From the NCBI RefSeq assembly GCF_900110835.1, contig NZ_FOJG01000001.1, forward strand, positions 1,995,022-2,059,021: a stretch of 64,000 nt of DNA, written 5' to 3'. The stretch is from Chitinophaga arvensicola (GTDB taxonomy: Bacteria > Bacteroidota > Bacteroidia > Chitinophagales > Chitinophagaceae). The first letter of the stretch is position 1. Each line of letters begins with the position of its first letter. The notes beneath the pieces were generated by a model. It was not told where the DNA came from. It worked only from the letters and a program-made list of their open reading frames with translations, and did no database searches. A program made the translations under genes and the position numbers. Shown here piece by piece: positions 43,740 through 52,092 of this stretch.

Positions 43740-44457
43740 GTGTGCTTTTCTTTTTATTCCGTCTTTCCTGGTATTGTTCCCATTTTCTTTTTCGCTCTTC
43801 CTGCTTCAGGTTGCGATAATATTCTTTGCTATGCTTAAAATGTTTTGGTGGATGCGGACCATAAATAGGTACGCCGATGTTGTAAAGTAAGGCCATGGTG
43901 AAAATACCTTTTACATCGGGGTTATTGTTGCTGAAATTAAACATATAGGAAGAATGAAGGCTCCAGGAAGAATTGCCAATGGGAAAATTAATGCGGCCAT
44001 CGAGCACAAGGCCGTGGGCGTGCAACTCGGCGCTGTCTAAGCCGGGAGCATAATCTGTTACACGGGAGGCATTATGTGTGCCATACCCAACCCCGGCGGA
44101 ATAGCCCATGTATCTCCGGCTGCCAGGGGTGGCAGCATTGCCAAAAGTATAATTTACCGTTACGGGAATGTTCATCATCCAGCTTATTTTCATTGGGCCG
44201 CGCCGGTCAACAAATTTGCTTTCGCGGTAATCCCATTGTCCACAGGGGCCCATAGCCATGCAGGCGCCGATAGAAAGACTTTCATGCGGGGAAAACGTAT
44301 AGAAATTGAACCTGGGTTCAAAGGTAAAGGCGAATGCACTGTGACGGTAAGCACCTATGCCACCAAGACCAACAGCGCTCTGGAAAGATTGTTGCTGGGC
44401 GCTGGCAATCAGGGAAGTATGCAGGCAAACAACGAGCGTCAGATAGAGATACTTCAT
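43717..44457 (-). CDS. barrel-like outer-membrane protein, tandem paralog 3 of 3
   Basis: The protein has 246 residues. The signal peptide MKYLYLTLVVCLHTSLIASAQ is followed by barrel-like strands (AFAFTFEPRFNFYTFS, FGNAATPGSRRYMGYSAGVG) and a charged C-terminal tail (HSKEYYRNLKQEERKRKWEQ) that is probably periplasmic or disordered. It is close to the neighbouring 44514-45248 gene along its length, including the signal peptide and tail, which points to a recent duplication. No named family was recognised. The function is probably structural or transport in the outer membrane. Confidence 0.78.
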   Translation of the reverse strand: MKYLYLTLVVCLHTSLIASAQQQSFQSAVGLGGIGAYRHSAFAFTFEPRFNFYTFSPHESLSIGACMAMGPCGQWDYRESKFVDRRGPMKISWMMNIPVTVNYTFGNAATPGSRRYMGYSAGVGYGTHNASRVTDYAPGLDSAELHAHGLVLDGRINFPIGNSSWSLHSSYMFNFSNNNPDVKGIFTMALLYNIGVPIYGPHPPKHFKHSKEYYRNLKQEERKRKWEQYQERRNKKKSTPTALPVS

Positions 44458-44513
44458 ACGAATAAGATAGTTTGGGCAACGAGCCTTTTGAGGAATATAG
44501 TATTTAAAATATT

Positions 44514-45248
44514 TTACAGGGTGCTATCAGCTGGTATCCCCTTTCTTTTATTCCGTCTTTCCTGGTACTGTTCCCACTTTCTCTTCCGTGCTTCCTGGTT
44601 AAGATCCTTGTAGTATTGTTTGCTATGCCGGAAGGGTGGTGGTTCTTTCGGAACATTGACATGGACACCGATATTGTAGAGCAACGACATCCCGAAAATA
44701 CCTTTCACATCTTTATTGAGCCGGCCGAAATTGAACATGTAGGATGGCTTGAGACTCCAGGAAGAATTTCCCACCGGAAAATTGAACAGCGCATGGAGGA
44801 CCAGTCCGTGCGCCTGTAAGTAAAGACTATCCTGGCCGGGTAACGGATCTGTTTTCCGCACGGCCCGATGAGATCCGTAACCGATACCCAGTGTATATCC
44901 AAAATGTTGATAGCTTTTAGGGGTAGCAGCGTTGCCGTAGCTGTAGTTGATAGCAGCAACAGCATCCATCATCCAGGGAAAGGAAAGCAATTCACGGTAC
45001 TTTGGCTGCTGGGTGCGGTAGTCGTCGTTAATGGAAGGGCCCATAGTCCAGCTACCGGTTAGCGACAAAGCAGACTTTTCAGAAAACTGATGAAAATTGA
45101 ACCTGGGCTCATAAGTGAATCCCAGGGCACTGTGGTGATAGCCACTAAAATAGCCGGTACCAACAGCGGATTGAAAAGACATTTTCTGGGCGGTAACAGT
45201 AAGGGTAGTATGTAGGCATACTATCAGGGTGAGGTAGAGATATTTCAT
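44514..45248 (-). CDS. barrel-like outer-membrane protein, tandem paralog 2 of 3
   Basis: The protein has 244 residues. It has almost the same signal peptide as its neighbour (MKYLYLTLIVCLHTTLTVTAQ), the shared segments LGFTYEPRFNFHQFS and YSYGNAATPKSYQHFGYTLG, and the same charged tail (HSKQYYKDLNQEARKRKWEQ). The gap to the next paralog is 56 nt. It likely shares a transcript with the genes on both sides. Function unknown. Confidence 0.78.
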   Translation of the reverse strand: MKYLYLTLIVCLHTTLTVTAQKMSFQSAVGTGYFSGYHHSALGFTYEPRFNFHQFSEKSALSLTGSWTMGPSINDDYRTQQPKYRELLSFPWMMDAVAAINYSYGNAATPKSYQHFGYTLGIGYGSHRAVRKTDPLPGQDSLYLQAHGLVLHALFNFPVGNSSWSLKPSYMFNFGRLNKDVKGIFGMSLLYNIGVHVNVPKEPPPFRHSKQYYKDLNQEARKRKWEQYQERRNKRKGIPADSTL

Positions 45249-45321
45249 GTAAATGAAACGGACAAAACCGATAACAGGTTACATGAAACGAAAATAAACA
45301 AATGCCATATTTTAAACATTT

Positions 45322-45930
45322 TTATCTAGTGCGTCTGATCCTCACACCTATGTTGTAGTCGATACCAAAACTGGCGATGCCATGAATATCAGGATTAAAG
45401 TGGTTGTTGTTAAACAGATAACTGAACCGGAGACCGAAGGAACTGTTAGCCACAGGAAACCGGAGACCTGTGCTGATGGCCATGCCAGATACGTGGACCT
45501 GGTTCGTGGTTACTTCTTCGTCATCTATGTATTCCACGCCGCGACTGGCATTCTGAAAACCATAACCTGCGGCTGCAAAAAAGCCCCAATTCGTATAGGC
45601 GTTGTTGTTGGCAGCATTCCCGTAATTCCAGGCAAGTAGAACAGGTACATTGATCATGAAAATACTGGTTGAATTACCACCGGTATTGCTGTTGTAATTG
45701 TCCTTGATAGAAGTACCCAGACCAATCTGAGTGCCCAATGACAGGGTAGATTTGTCGGAAAAATGATAGTAATTCAAACGGGGCGAATACACCAATGCGC
45801 CACCAAAGTAATTATGACCTGAATATAATCCCCCTCCTATGGCATGCGAAAATAGCCGTGATTGAGCGCTGGCGTTGGTCATCAAAACAAAAAAGCAAGC
45901 TGCACACAATAATGTGTATAGTCTGGACAT
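45322..45930 (-). CDS. barrel-like outer-membrane protein, tandem paralog 1 of 3
   Basis: The protein has 202 residues. It is the most divergent of the three: a signal peptide ending TNASAQ and the shared core LVYSPRLNYYHFSDKSTLSL, WNYGNAANNNAYTNWGFFAA, LRFPVANSSFGLRFS. It lacks the charged C-terminal tail and ends in a basic VRIRRTR. This suggests that the tail was gained in, or retained only by, the two downstream copies. Function unknown. Confidence 0.78.
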   Translation of the reverse strand: MSRLYTLLCAACFFVLMTNASAQSRLFSHAIGGGLYSGHNYFGGALVYSPRLNYYHFSDKSTLSLGTQIGLGTSIKDNYNSNTGGNSTSIFMINVPVLLAWNYGNAANNNAYTNWGFFAAAGYGFQNASRGVEYIDDEEVTTNQVHVSGMAISTGLRFPVANSSFGLRFSYLFNNNHFNPDIHGIASFGIDYNIGVRIRRTR

Positions 45931-45969
45931 AGGTACTGGAAAACGTTTAAAGATAAATCAGCATCCCGC

Positions 45970-46464
45970 CTAAAATACTACCTGGTGCGTAGTTTTAATC
46001 ACGGAGATCACAAATATACTTTGTGTATGGCTTAGATTGTCCATCTCCCCCAGTTTATTTACATAAAATTCACGGTATTCATCCATATCCTTTACTTGTA
46101 CCTTAATCATAAAATCAAATTCACCGGAAATATTTAGGCATTCCGTTACTTCTGTAAAATGGAGGATCTCCTGGATGAACTTTTTACCACATTTTTTATT
46201 GTGTTCCTTCAGTGTGATGTAACACAAAACGGTGAGACTTTTATTGATTTTCCGGGGATCCACGATAGCGGCATATTGTTTAATCACACCTGCCTGTTCC
46301 ATTTTCCGGATCCGCTCATACACGGGAGTGGTGCTTAGGTTCAGCTGCCCGGCAATATCGCGGATTGTCATTTTCGCATCCTGCTGTAATAATTTCAGGA
46401 TCCCGAGGTCTTTTTCATCCAGGTTCACGGCAGCATCCGTATGATTTTCTTTTTTGGTGATCAT
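45970..46464 (-). CDS. Lrp/AsnC family transcriptional regulator
   Basis: The protein has 164 residues from the ATG at 46464. The frame is open to a TTG 21 nt upstream, but that is unlikely to be the start. The N-terminal winged helix runs LDEKDLGILKLLQQDAKMTIRDIAGQLNLSTTPVYERIRKME, and the C-terminal RAM ligand domain contains VLCYITLKEHNKKCGKKFIQ and FDFMIKVQVKDMDEYREF. Lrp-type proteins sense amino acids and often control a divergent exporter. Here an MFS transporter starts 108 nt away on the other strand, so it is the likely target. Confidence 0.93.
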   Translation of the reverse strand: MITKKENHTDAAVNLDEKDLGILKLLQQDAKMTIRDIAGQLNLSTTPVYERIRKMEQAGVIKQYAAIVDPRKINKSLTVLCYITLKEHNKKCGKKFIQEILHFTEVTECLNISGEFDFMIKVQVKDMDEYREFYVNKLGEMDNLSHTQSIFVISVIKTTHQVVF

Positions 46465-46560
46465 GGGTTTTGGTGTTTGGAACAAATATCTATTTTTTGT
46501 GGTTATTCCGGGTATTTGTTCTGAATTTTTTGGAAATAAATTCTGCTTGGAATGATTTTA

Positions 46561-46568
46561 TAAGTTTG
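46561..46568 (+). promoter_or_regulatory. -7 promoter element TAAGTTTG, 4 nt before a GTG start
   Basis: This exact TAnnTTTG match ends 4 nt before the GTG at 46573, again implying a leaderless mRNA. Confidence 0.5.
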
Positions 46569-46572
46569 TACC

Positions 46573-47952
46573 GTGAAAAAGGAACGAATAATTTTAACCG
46601 TAGCCTGTATGGCGATCTTCTTTGAAGCACTGGATGTATCGGTGCTTAACATGGCAATTCCGCAAATGGAATCATTTTTTCATTTTGGTACGGATGCTAT
46701 TCAATGGGTGCAAACCGTGTATGTTTTATGTTATGCCGGGCTCGTATTACTGGGCGGCCGCCTCGCAGATTCCATCGGGAAGAAAAAGGTATTTGTGGCC
46801 GGCGCCTGCTGCTTTGTATTGGCATCCCTGGCTGCCGGTTTTTCCCTCACCTTTACCTGGCTGCTCTTATGCCGTGCTTTACAGGGCGTTGGCGTAGCGA
46901 TGGCTATTCCCGCTGCCATGGCCATTATCACCAATACTTTTACAGTACCGGCAGAAAGGAACCGTGCCTTTGGCATCTTTGGAGCTACCGCAGGCATTGG
47001 CTTTGCTACAGGACTGGCCATAGGAGGATTGATCAGCAATTACCTCGGCTGGCAGTGGGTATTCTTTATCAATGTACCGGTAATAAGTGTGGCGGTTTTG
47101 TTAGCTGTTATTTATATTCCGGGAGATGAGAAAGCAGTAACCAAACCGGTGAATAATATTGTAAGCGCGTTGCTCATTACCGGCCTGATGATGCTGGCTG
47201 CCTGGCTGATCCACGATCTTGGTAATATAGCCCAACATTATACGGCATATGGATTATGGCTGATACTATTCCTGGTGGCCGGTGTGTTCTTTATCCGGCG
47301 CGAGCGCGTACATTCGTCTCCGTTAGTTGATTTCCGTTTGTTCCGCCTGCATGGTGTGATCACCGGAAACATAGGCGCCATCCTGCTTGGCGGTGTTTTC
47401 CTGAGCTATATTTTTATGTTGACCATCTATCTGCAGGAGGATCTCCATTTCAGTGCTTCCCGGGCCGGATTGCTGTTATTCCCTTTCAGCATCCTGTCGG
47501 GTATTATTTCAAAATTTGTATTACCTCATTTATTTCAAAAGCTTGGTGTTATCAGAACGGGGATGTTGGGCAATGCTTTTATGCTGGCGGGTATCCTGTT
47601 TTTTATCGCCAGTTATTTTTCTTCTTACACCTTCCTCTTTATACTTTGCGCGGTGTGTTGTATCAATTCATTTGGAATGGCGATCACTTTTCCATGTGTA
47701 ACAATCCTGGCAGTACAATCGGTGCCGGAACAGCAACAGGGGCTCGCTTCCGGGATCAATGGCACCGCTAATTCCATGGGTGGCGGACTTGGATTGTCGT
47801 TGGTCGGACTGGTGATGCAACTGTCAGAAACTAAAGGCTGGAGCGGATATGGGGCGGGCCTTGGTATGCTGGCCGTGTTAGCCCTGGCGGCTATAATACA
47901 ACTGGTAGTGTTCTACCGGAGAAGTCAGCCGGCAGATGTGGCGGTAGCTTAA
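46573..47952 (+). CDS. MFS transporter, DHA2-like drug or metabolite exporter
   Basis: This 459-residue protein has about 14 membrane helices. Helix 1 holds IFFEALDVSVLNMAIPQM, the loop 2-3 motif GRLADSIGKKKVFVAG is motif A, and the helix 5 region GATAGIGFATGLAIGGLIS matches the antiporter motif C. The start is GTG at 46573, because the N-terminus MKKERIILTVACMAIFFEALD fits and no ATG is nearer. It is divergent from the Lrp regulator and is probably controlled by it, which suggests export of an amino acid or a small amphipathic compound. Confidence 0.9.
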   Translation: MKKERIILTVACMAIFFEALDVSVLNMAIPQMESFFHFGTDAIQWVQTVYVLCYAGLVLLGGRLADSIGKKKVFVAGACCFVLASLAAGFSLTFTWLLLCRALQGVGVAMAIPAAMAIITNTFTVPAERNRAFGIFGATAGIGFATGLAIGGLISNYLGWQWVFFINVPVISVAVLLAVIYIPGDEKAVTKPVNNIVSALLITGLMMLAAWLIHDLGNIAQHYTAYGLWLILFLVAGVFFIRRERVHSSPLVDFRLFRLHGVITGNIGAILLGGVFLSYIFMLTIYLQEDLHFSASRAGLLLFPFSILSGIISKFVLPHLFQKLGVIRTGMLGNAFMLAGILFFIASYFSSYTFLFILCAVCCINSFGMAITFPCVTILAVQSVPEQQQGLASGINGTANSMGGGLGLSLVGLVMQLSETKGWSGYGAGLGMLAVLALAAIIQLVVFYRRSQPADVAVA

Positions 47953-47966
47953 TGCGGTAGGAGGTA

Positions 47967-49571
47967 TCAGCTATTGCCTTGTTGTCCATTCACCCGTAAT
48001 AATTCTTTCAGGTCTTCGATGGTATTGATTTCTGCTACCGGTTTATCTTTCCGCCACCGGTTAATACGCGGGAAACGCAGCGCCACACCGGATTTATGAC
48101 GGTTCGATGCGGCAATACCCTCGAAGGCTATTTCAAACACCAGTTGTGGTTCTACCGTTCGTACCGGCCCGAATTTTTCCAGCGAATGCCGTTTTATCCA
48201 GTTATCTACTTCGGCTATTTCTTTATCGGTTAGCCCGGAATAGGCTTTGGTAAAGGGTACCAGCTTTTCGCCGTCTTTCACAGCAAAAGTATAATCGGTG
48301 TATAAGTTGGAGCGCCGGCCATGCCCTTTTTGCGCATAAATCATCACAGCATCGATGGTGAGCGGATCTATTTTCCACTTCCACCAATCGCCCCGTTTAC
48401 GGCCCACCTGGTAGGCGGCGTTTCTTTTTTTGAGCATCAGGCCTTCGCTGCCTTTATCGCGCGATTGCAAACGTAAGCCGGTCAACTGTTCCCAGCTGTC
48501 GAACATAATTTCAGGCGATAATTGCAATACCGGCAATCCGGTACTTTGTACCAGTGATTCCAGCAGCGCACGGCGTTCCGCCAACGGCTTCTCCCGGATA
48601 TCTGCGCCTTCCCATTCCAGCAGATCATAAGCAAGAAAAATAACCGGTGCTTCCTGTAGCTGTTTGCGTGTTACATTTTTACGGCCTATCCGGGTTTGCA
48701 GGGTTTGAAAAGGAAGCGGAAGCCCATTGGTAAAAGTGAGGATCTCTCCATCCAGCACAGCGCCATCCGGCAATGCAGTATTTAATGAAGTAAACTCAGG
48801 GAATTTATCCGTGATCAGTTCTTCTCCCCGCGACCATACAAATAGCTGTCCTTCGCGTTTGATAATTTGTCCACGGATCCCGTCCCATTTCCATTCCGCC
48901 TGCCAGTCTTTCTCTGAGCCCAGTGTTTCCGGCAGGCCTTCCAGCGCGTAAGCCAGGTAAAACGGATATGGGCGTGATGCATCGGCGCCGGTAGTATGCT
49001 GGTGCAACAATTCTTCAATGGTAACATTATGCGGATCCCAGTTGCCGCTGATCATATGAGACAGCGTAGCAGGTACAATCTGGTAGGTTTTTGCCAGTGC
49101 GTTTACCATCATCTTCTGAGATACACCAATACGGAAGCCGCCGGTGATGAGCTTATTAAACACAAACCTTTCTCCGCCGTCGAGCGCATCCCAGGCCTGG
49201 AGGATAAAGGCCTGTTTCGTTTCTTCAGGCGCCTTTTCCAGCTGCTGTAGCTGTTCCAGCCAGTAATGCAATGGTGCAGCTACAGGTGTAGTGCGTGGAG
49301 GGAGCAGCAGCGCAATGGTTTCTGCAAGATCACCAACGGTATGATAACATTCTTCAAACAGCCAGTCAGACATCCCGGTAACCTGCATGCACCAGGTTTT
49401 CAGCTGTGTGCTGTTCACCGTACGTTTGGGACGCCGGCCGGAAAACAAAGCCAGTACCCATGTTTTATCCTTATCCGGTGCGGTGGCAAAGTACTGGCTC
49501 AGCGCCTCCAGCTTTTCGTTGGTTTTGGTGCTGTTGCTTAATAATTGTACCAGTTCAGCGAATTGTTGCAC
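47967..49571 (-). CDS. ATP-dependent DNA ligase of the ligase-associated repair set
   Basis: The protein has 534 residues. An N-terminal alpha-helical DNA-binding domain (about 1-200) precedes the nucleotidyltransferase domain. Motif I EWKWDGIRGQIIKREG near residue 226 has the adenylated Lys. Motif III ILFLAYDLLEWEG lies near 306, motif IV SEGLMLKKRNAAY near 373 and motif V GDWWKWKIDPLTIDAV near 393. The OB domain holds GVALRFPRINRWRKDKP near the end. It seals nicks using ATP and is the hallmark of the set that includes PdeM, the Lhr-like helicase and the MBL exonuclease. The start is a GTG at 49571, 3 nt after the exonuclease stop. Confidence 0.93.
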   Translation of the reverse strand: MQQFAELVQLLSNSTKTNEKLEALSQYFATAPDKDKTWVLALFSGRRPKRTVNSTQLKTWCMQVTGMSDWLFEECYHTVGDLAETIALLLPPRTTPVAAPLHYWLEQLQQLEKAPEETKQAFILQAWDALDGGERFVFNKLITGGFRIGVSQKMMVNALAKTYQIVPATLSHMISGNWDPHNVTIEELLHQHTTGADASRPYPFYLAYALEGLPETLGSEKDWQAEWKWDGIRGQIIKREGQLFVWSRGEELITDKFPEFTSLNTALPDGAVLDGEILTFTNGLPLPFQTLQTRIGRKNVTRKQLQEAPVIFLAYDLLEWEGADIREKPLAERRALLESLVQSTGLPVLQLSPEIMFDSWEQLTGLRLQSRDKGSEGLMLKKRNAAYQVGRKRGDWWKWKIDPLTIDAVMIYAQKGHGRRSNLYTDYTFAVKDGEKLVPFTKAYSGLTDKEIAEVDNWIKRHSLEKFGPVRTVEPQLVFEIAFEGIAASNRHKSGVALRFPRINRWRKDKPVAEINTIEDLKELLRVNGQQGNS

Positions 49572-49574
49572 GGC

Positions 49575-50582
49575 TTAAGATTCAGGGTTAGTAATAATGT
49601 CCTCGTCTCCGTAAGAAGTAGTGACCTCTTTTGCTGCAATGCCCTTTTCTGTAAGATACCGGGCAAACACGCTGCTGAAGCCATGTGTGGCGTATACCTG
49701 CTCTGCACCGGTGGCGGCTACTGCTTCCAGCAGGCCTGCCCAGTCGGCATGATCCGATAATACAAACCCGGCATCTGCATTGCGCCGGCGCATGTTACCA
49801 CGTACCTGCATCCAGCCACTGCACACGCCCAGCGAATACGGCTGGAACCTGCGCATCCACGCATTATCTTCTGCCGAAGGCGGCGCAATAATCACGGCAT
49901 TTTTAAAAGCTGTTTTAGGCGTATCCGGCGTAATTCTTTCTATGGGCGGCAGCGGCCAGCCTTCCTGTAGCAATACTTCATGTGGAATGGCAATAGCGCC
50001 ATGTGCCAGGAAATGATCCACTTTATCTTTTAAATGATAGAGTAACCGTTGTGCTTTACCAAGGCTGTAAGCCAGTAATACACTTGCTTTGCCGGCCTGC
50101 TGGTTTTCGTATATCCATTGGGTGATGCCGTCAAAGATCTGTTGCTGCGGCGCCCAGCGGTAAATGGGTAAACCAAAAGTAGATTCGGTAATAAAAGTAT
50201 GACAGCGCACAGGTTCAAACGGCGCAGATAAGCCATCGTTCTCCAGTTTGTAATCACCGCTGGCTACCCATACTTCACCGTCCTGTTCCACCCTGACTTG
50301 CGCAGATCCTATAATATGACCGGCCGGATGCAACGATACTTTCACACTGTTAAAATAGATAGTTTCCCCATAAGGAATGCCCTGTACCTGGATGTCGTTG
50401 CCGAGCCGTAACCGCAGCAAGGGAACGCTGGCATTTTCACATAAGTAGTATTGATTTCCCCAACGGGCATGGTCAGAATGGGCATGTGTGATGACCGCTC
50501 GCTTCACGGGTTTCCAGGGATCGATGTAGAAATCGCCTGCAGGACAGTAAATGCCGTTGTCAGTAAATTGCAGCACATTCAT
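49575..50582 (-). CDS. ligase-associated DNA damage response exonuclease (MBL fold)
   Basis: The 335-residue metallo-beta-lactamase/beta-CASP-type nuclease has the metal motif AVITHAHSDHARWGNQYYLC (HxHxDH) near residue 34. HPAGHIIGSAQVRVEQDGE lies near 107, VASGDYKLENDGLSAPFEPV near 126 (Asp ligand) and GFVLSDHADWAGLLEAV near 265. This family (SNM1/Pso2-like) trims DNA 5' ends and acts in crosslink repair. It lies directly upstream of the ATP-dependent ligase (3-nt gap), the standard arrangement. Confidence 0.93.
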   Translation of the reverse strand: MNVLQFTDNGIYCPAGDFYIDPWKPVKRAVITHAHSDHARWGNQYYLCENASVPLLRLRLGNDIQVQGIPYGETIYFNSVKVSLHPAGHIIGSAQVRVEQDGEVWVASGDYKLENDGLSAPFEPVRCHTFITESTFGLPIYRWAPQQQIFDGITQWIYENQQAGKASVLLAYSLGKAQRLLYHLKDKVDHFLAHGAIAIPHEVLLQEGWPLPPIERITPDTPKTAFKNAVIIAPPSAEDNAWMRRFQPYSLGVCSGWMQVRGNMRRRNADAGFVLSDHADWAGLLEAVAATGAEQVYATHGFSSVFARYLTEKGIAAKEVTTSYGDEDIITNPES

Positions 50583-50655
50583 ATAAGGAATATACGCAAA
50601 AAAAATCGTGCCACGACAACCGTCGCGGCACGATGCAATATGAGTGGCGGTGCGC

Positions 50656-51966
50656 CTATTTATTCATTCTGATATCTACGCTATCGCCCTTCTGGATGAT
50701 GTAGATATTCTTATTTTCAAAGTAGGAAGGTGTGTTTTCGCCGTCTTTCAGGTACACCGGCAGGAAGTTATAGTTGGTGATCACTTTGGGGGATTCCGCC
50801 ACCATACCATTGAAGTATACACCATTGGTATAAAGCAGTTTTACAAAGTAGTAGGTCAGGTCAAAACCTTTATAGGCCATATCAGACGGACGAGCTTTGT
50901 ATGTTTTACGGAAATAATCAGCAATATAACGGCTATAGCTGTCTGTTTTGTCGTTGTAGTAAGGAGAGGAGTAATACACCTGTAGTCCTTTAAACTCGGG
51001 TTCTTTCAGCTTGATCACATCCCAGGTTGGCATTCCAAAAATCTGCAGGGGATAGGTAGCGGCAGAAACGCTCAGCTTGCGCAGGAGGTTTTTGGCGCCC
51101 GCTTCGTCGAGGGCCGTTACCAGGATCACGTTGGTACGGTCTGCCAGCAGGTATTTGGAGATCTCTTCCGGGGTAGTGGCATCACTCCATACTACTTCCC
51201 GGATACGGGATTTCTTTGTGTTCTCCAGTTTGTCATAGGAGGCTTTGAAATCCGCTGCCAGTCTTGTTTCAAAGGCAGTGTTCCTACGGAACAGCACAAT
51301 ATTTTTGGTAGCGAAGGCATCTTGTACATAATTCTGCAGGGCTTCGCAATGCGTTTTCAGGGTGCTGTTGGAGATGTAAAGGAAGGGATTGTCGCTGATA
51401 CCGCCATCGTTAGGGAAGGTACCGGACACGAAATTAATTTCTTTGTTTTTGGCGAAATCGCTGAGTTCCTTCAGTTCAGGGTTGCTCACAGAACCGAGGA
51501 TCAGGTCTGTATTGTCGAGCGCCTTGCTGCGGATGAGTGATCCTACGCTTTGCCTGGCTTTGCTGTCGTACACGGTCACTTTCAGGTTATATCCCTGTTG
51601 TTGCAGTGTATCGAGCGCCAGTTGTGCACCTTCGTAGAATTCAAGTCCGGGGAGCACATACCGGGGCATGGTGCGGCCGGGAATATCGTTGCTGTTGGCA
51701 AAAACGGAGTCGAGATATAAAGGAGCAAAGAAAGCGATGTTATAGGAAGCTTTTTTTACTTCCTTGCCAAATGCAGGTACATTAAAAGGTGCTTTGGCGG
51801 CTTCTTTTTTATTTTCCTCCGGTTTTTTAGCCGGTGAGGGTTTGCTCAAAGAAGGCGGTGGACCGTCTACCTTACTGGTACTTCTTCGGGAAGATGAGCA
51901 GGCGCTGATCAACACCAATAAGGCCAATCCGGATAACAGGTGTTTAAAAGAAACTATATGGTTCAT
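50656..51966 (-). CDS. lipoprotein with type 1 periplasmic-binding fold
   Basis: The protein has 436 residues. A lipobox (LVLISACSSS) is followed by a low-complexity Pro/Lys spacer (about 30-55) and then a two-lobed receptor-ligand (Leu/Ile/Val-binding-like) domain. Visible segments are YNIAFFAPLYLDSVF, PGLEFYEGAQLALDTLQQQG, DLILGSVSNPELKELSDFA, VNFVSGTFPND-like and YKGFDLTYYFVKLL. No ABC transporter components are adjacent. In Bacteroidota such proteins often carry an N-terminal LysM module and act as cell-envelope proteins rather than transport receptors. This one has no clear LysM. The ligand is unknown. Confidence 0.8.
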   Translation of the reverse strand: MNHIVSFKHLLSGLALLVLISACSSSRRSTSKVDGPPPSLSKPSPAKKPEENKKEAAKAPFNVPAFGKEVKKASYNIAFFAPLYLDSVFANSNDIPGRTMPRYVLPGLEFYEGAQLALDTLQQQGYNLKVTVYDSKARQSVGSLIRSKALDNTDLILGSVSNPELKELSDFAKNKEINFVSGTFPNDGGISDNPFLYISNSTLKTHCEALQNYVQDAFATKNIVLFRRNTAFETRLAADFKASYDKLENTKKSRIREVVWSDATTPEEISKYLLADRTNVILVTALDEAGAKNLLRKLSVSAATYPLQIFGMPTWDVIKLKEPEFKGLQVYYSSPYYNDKTDSYSRYIADYFRKTYKARPSDMAYKGFDLTYYFVKLLYTNGVYFNGMVAESPKVITNYNFLPVYLKDGENTPSYFENKNIYIIQKGDSVDIRMNK

Positions 51967-52017
51967 AATTGGCGCTAATTTACAAAAATCATTCCGGGGA
52001 ATGTGAAATAAAGCATT

Positions 52018-52063
52018 ACGGAGTTATGGATAGAAGAAATTATCTGTCTATCCACAACTCCGT
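52018..52063. terminator. 17-bp inverted repeat downstream of guaA
   Basis: The arms ACGGAGTTATGGATAGA / TCTATCCACAACTCCGT have one mismatch and a 12-nt loop. The minus-strand tail TAATGCTTTATTTC is a weak U tract, so termination of guaA is likely but not strong. Confidence 0.6.
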
Positions 52064-52092
52064 AACTATAGCTCAGTATTTTTTGGCTCTTT

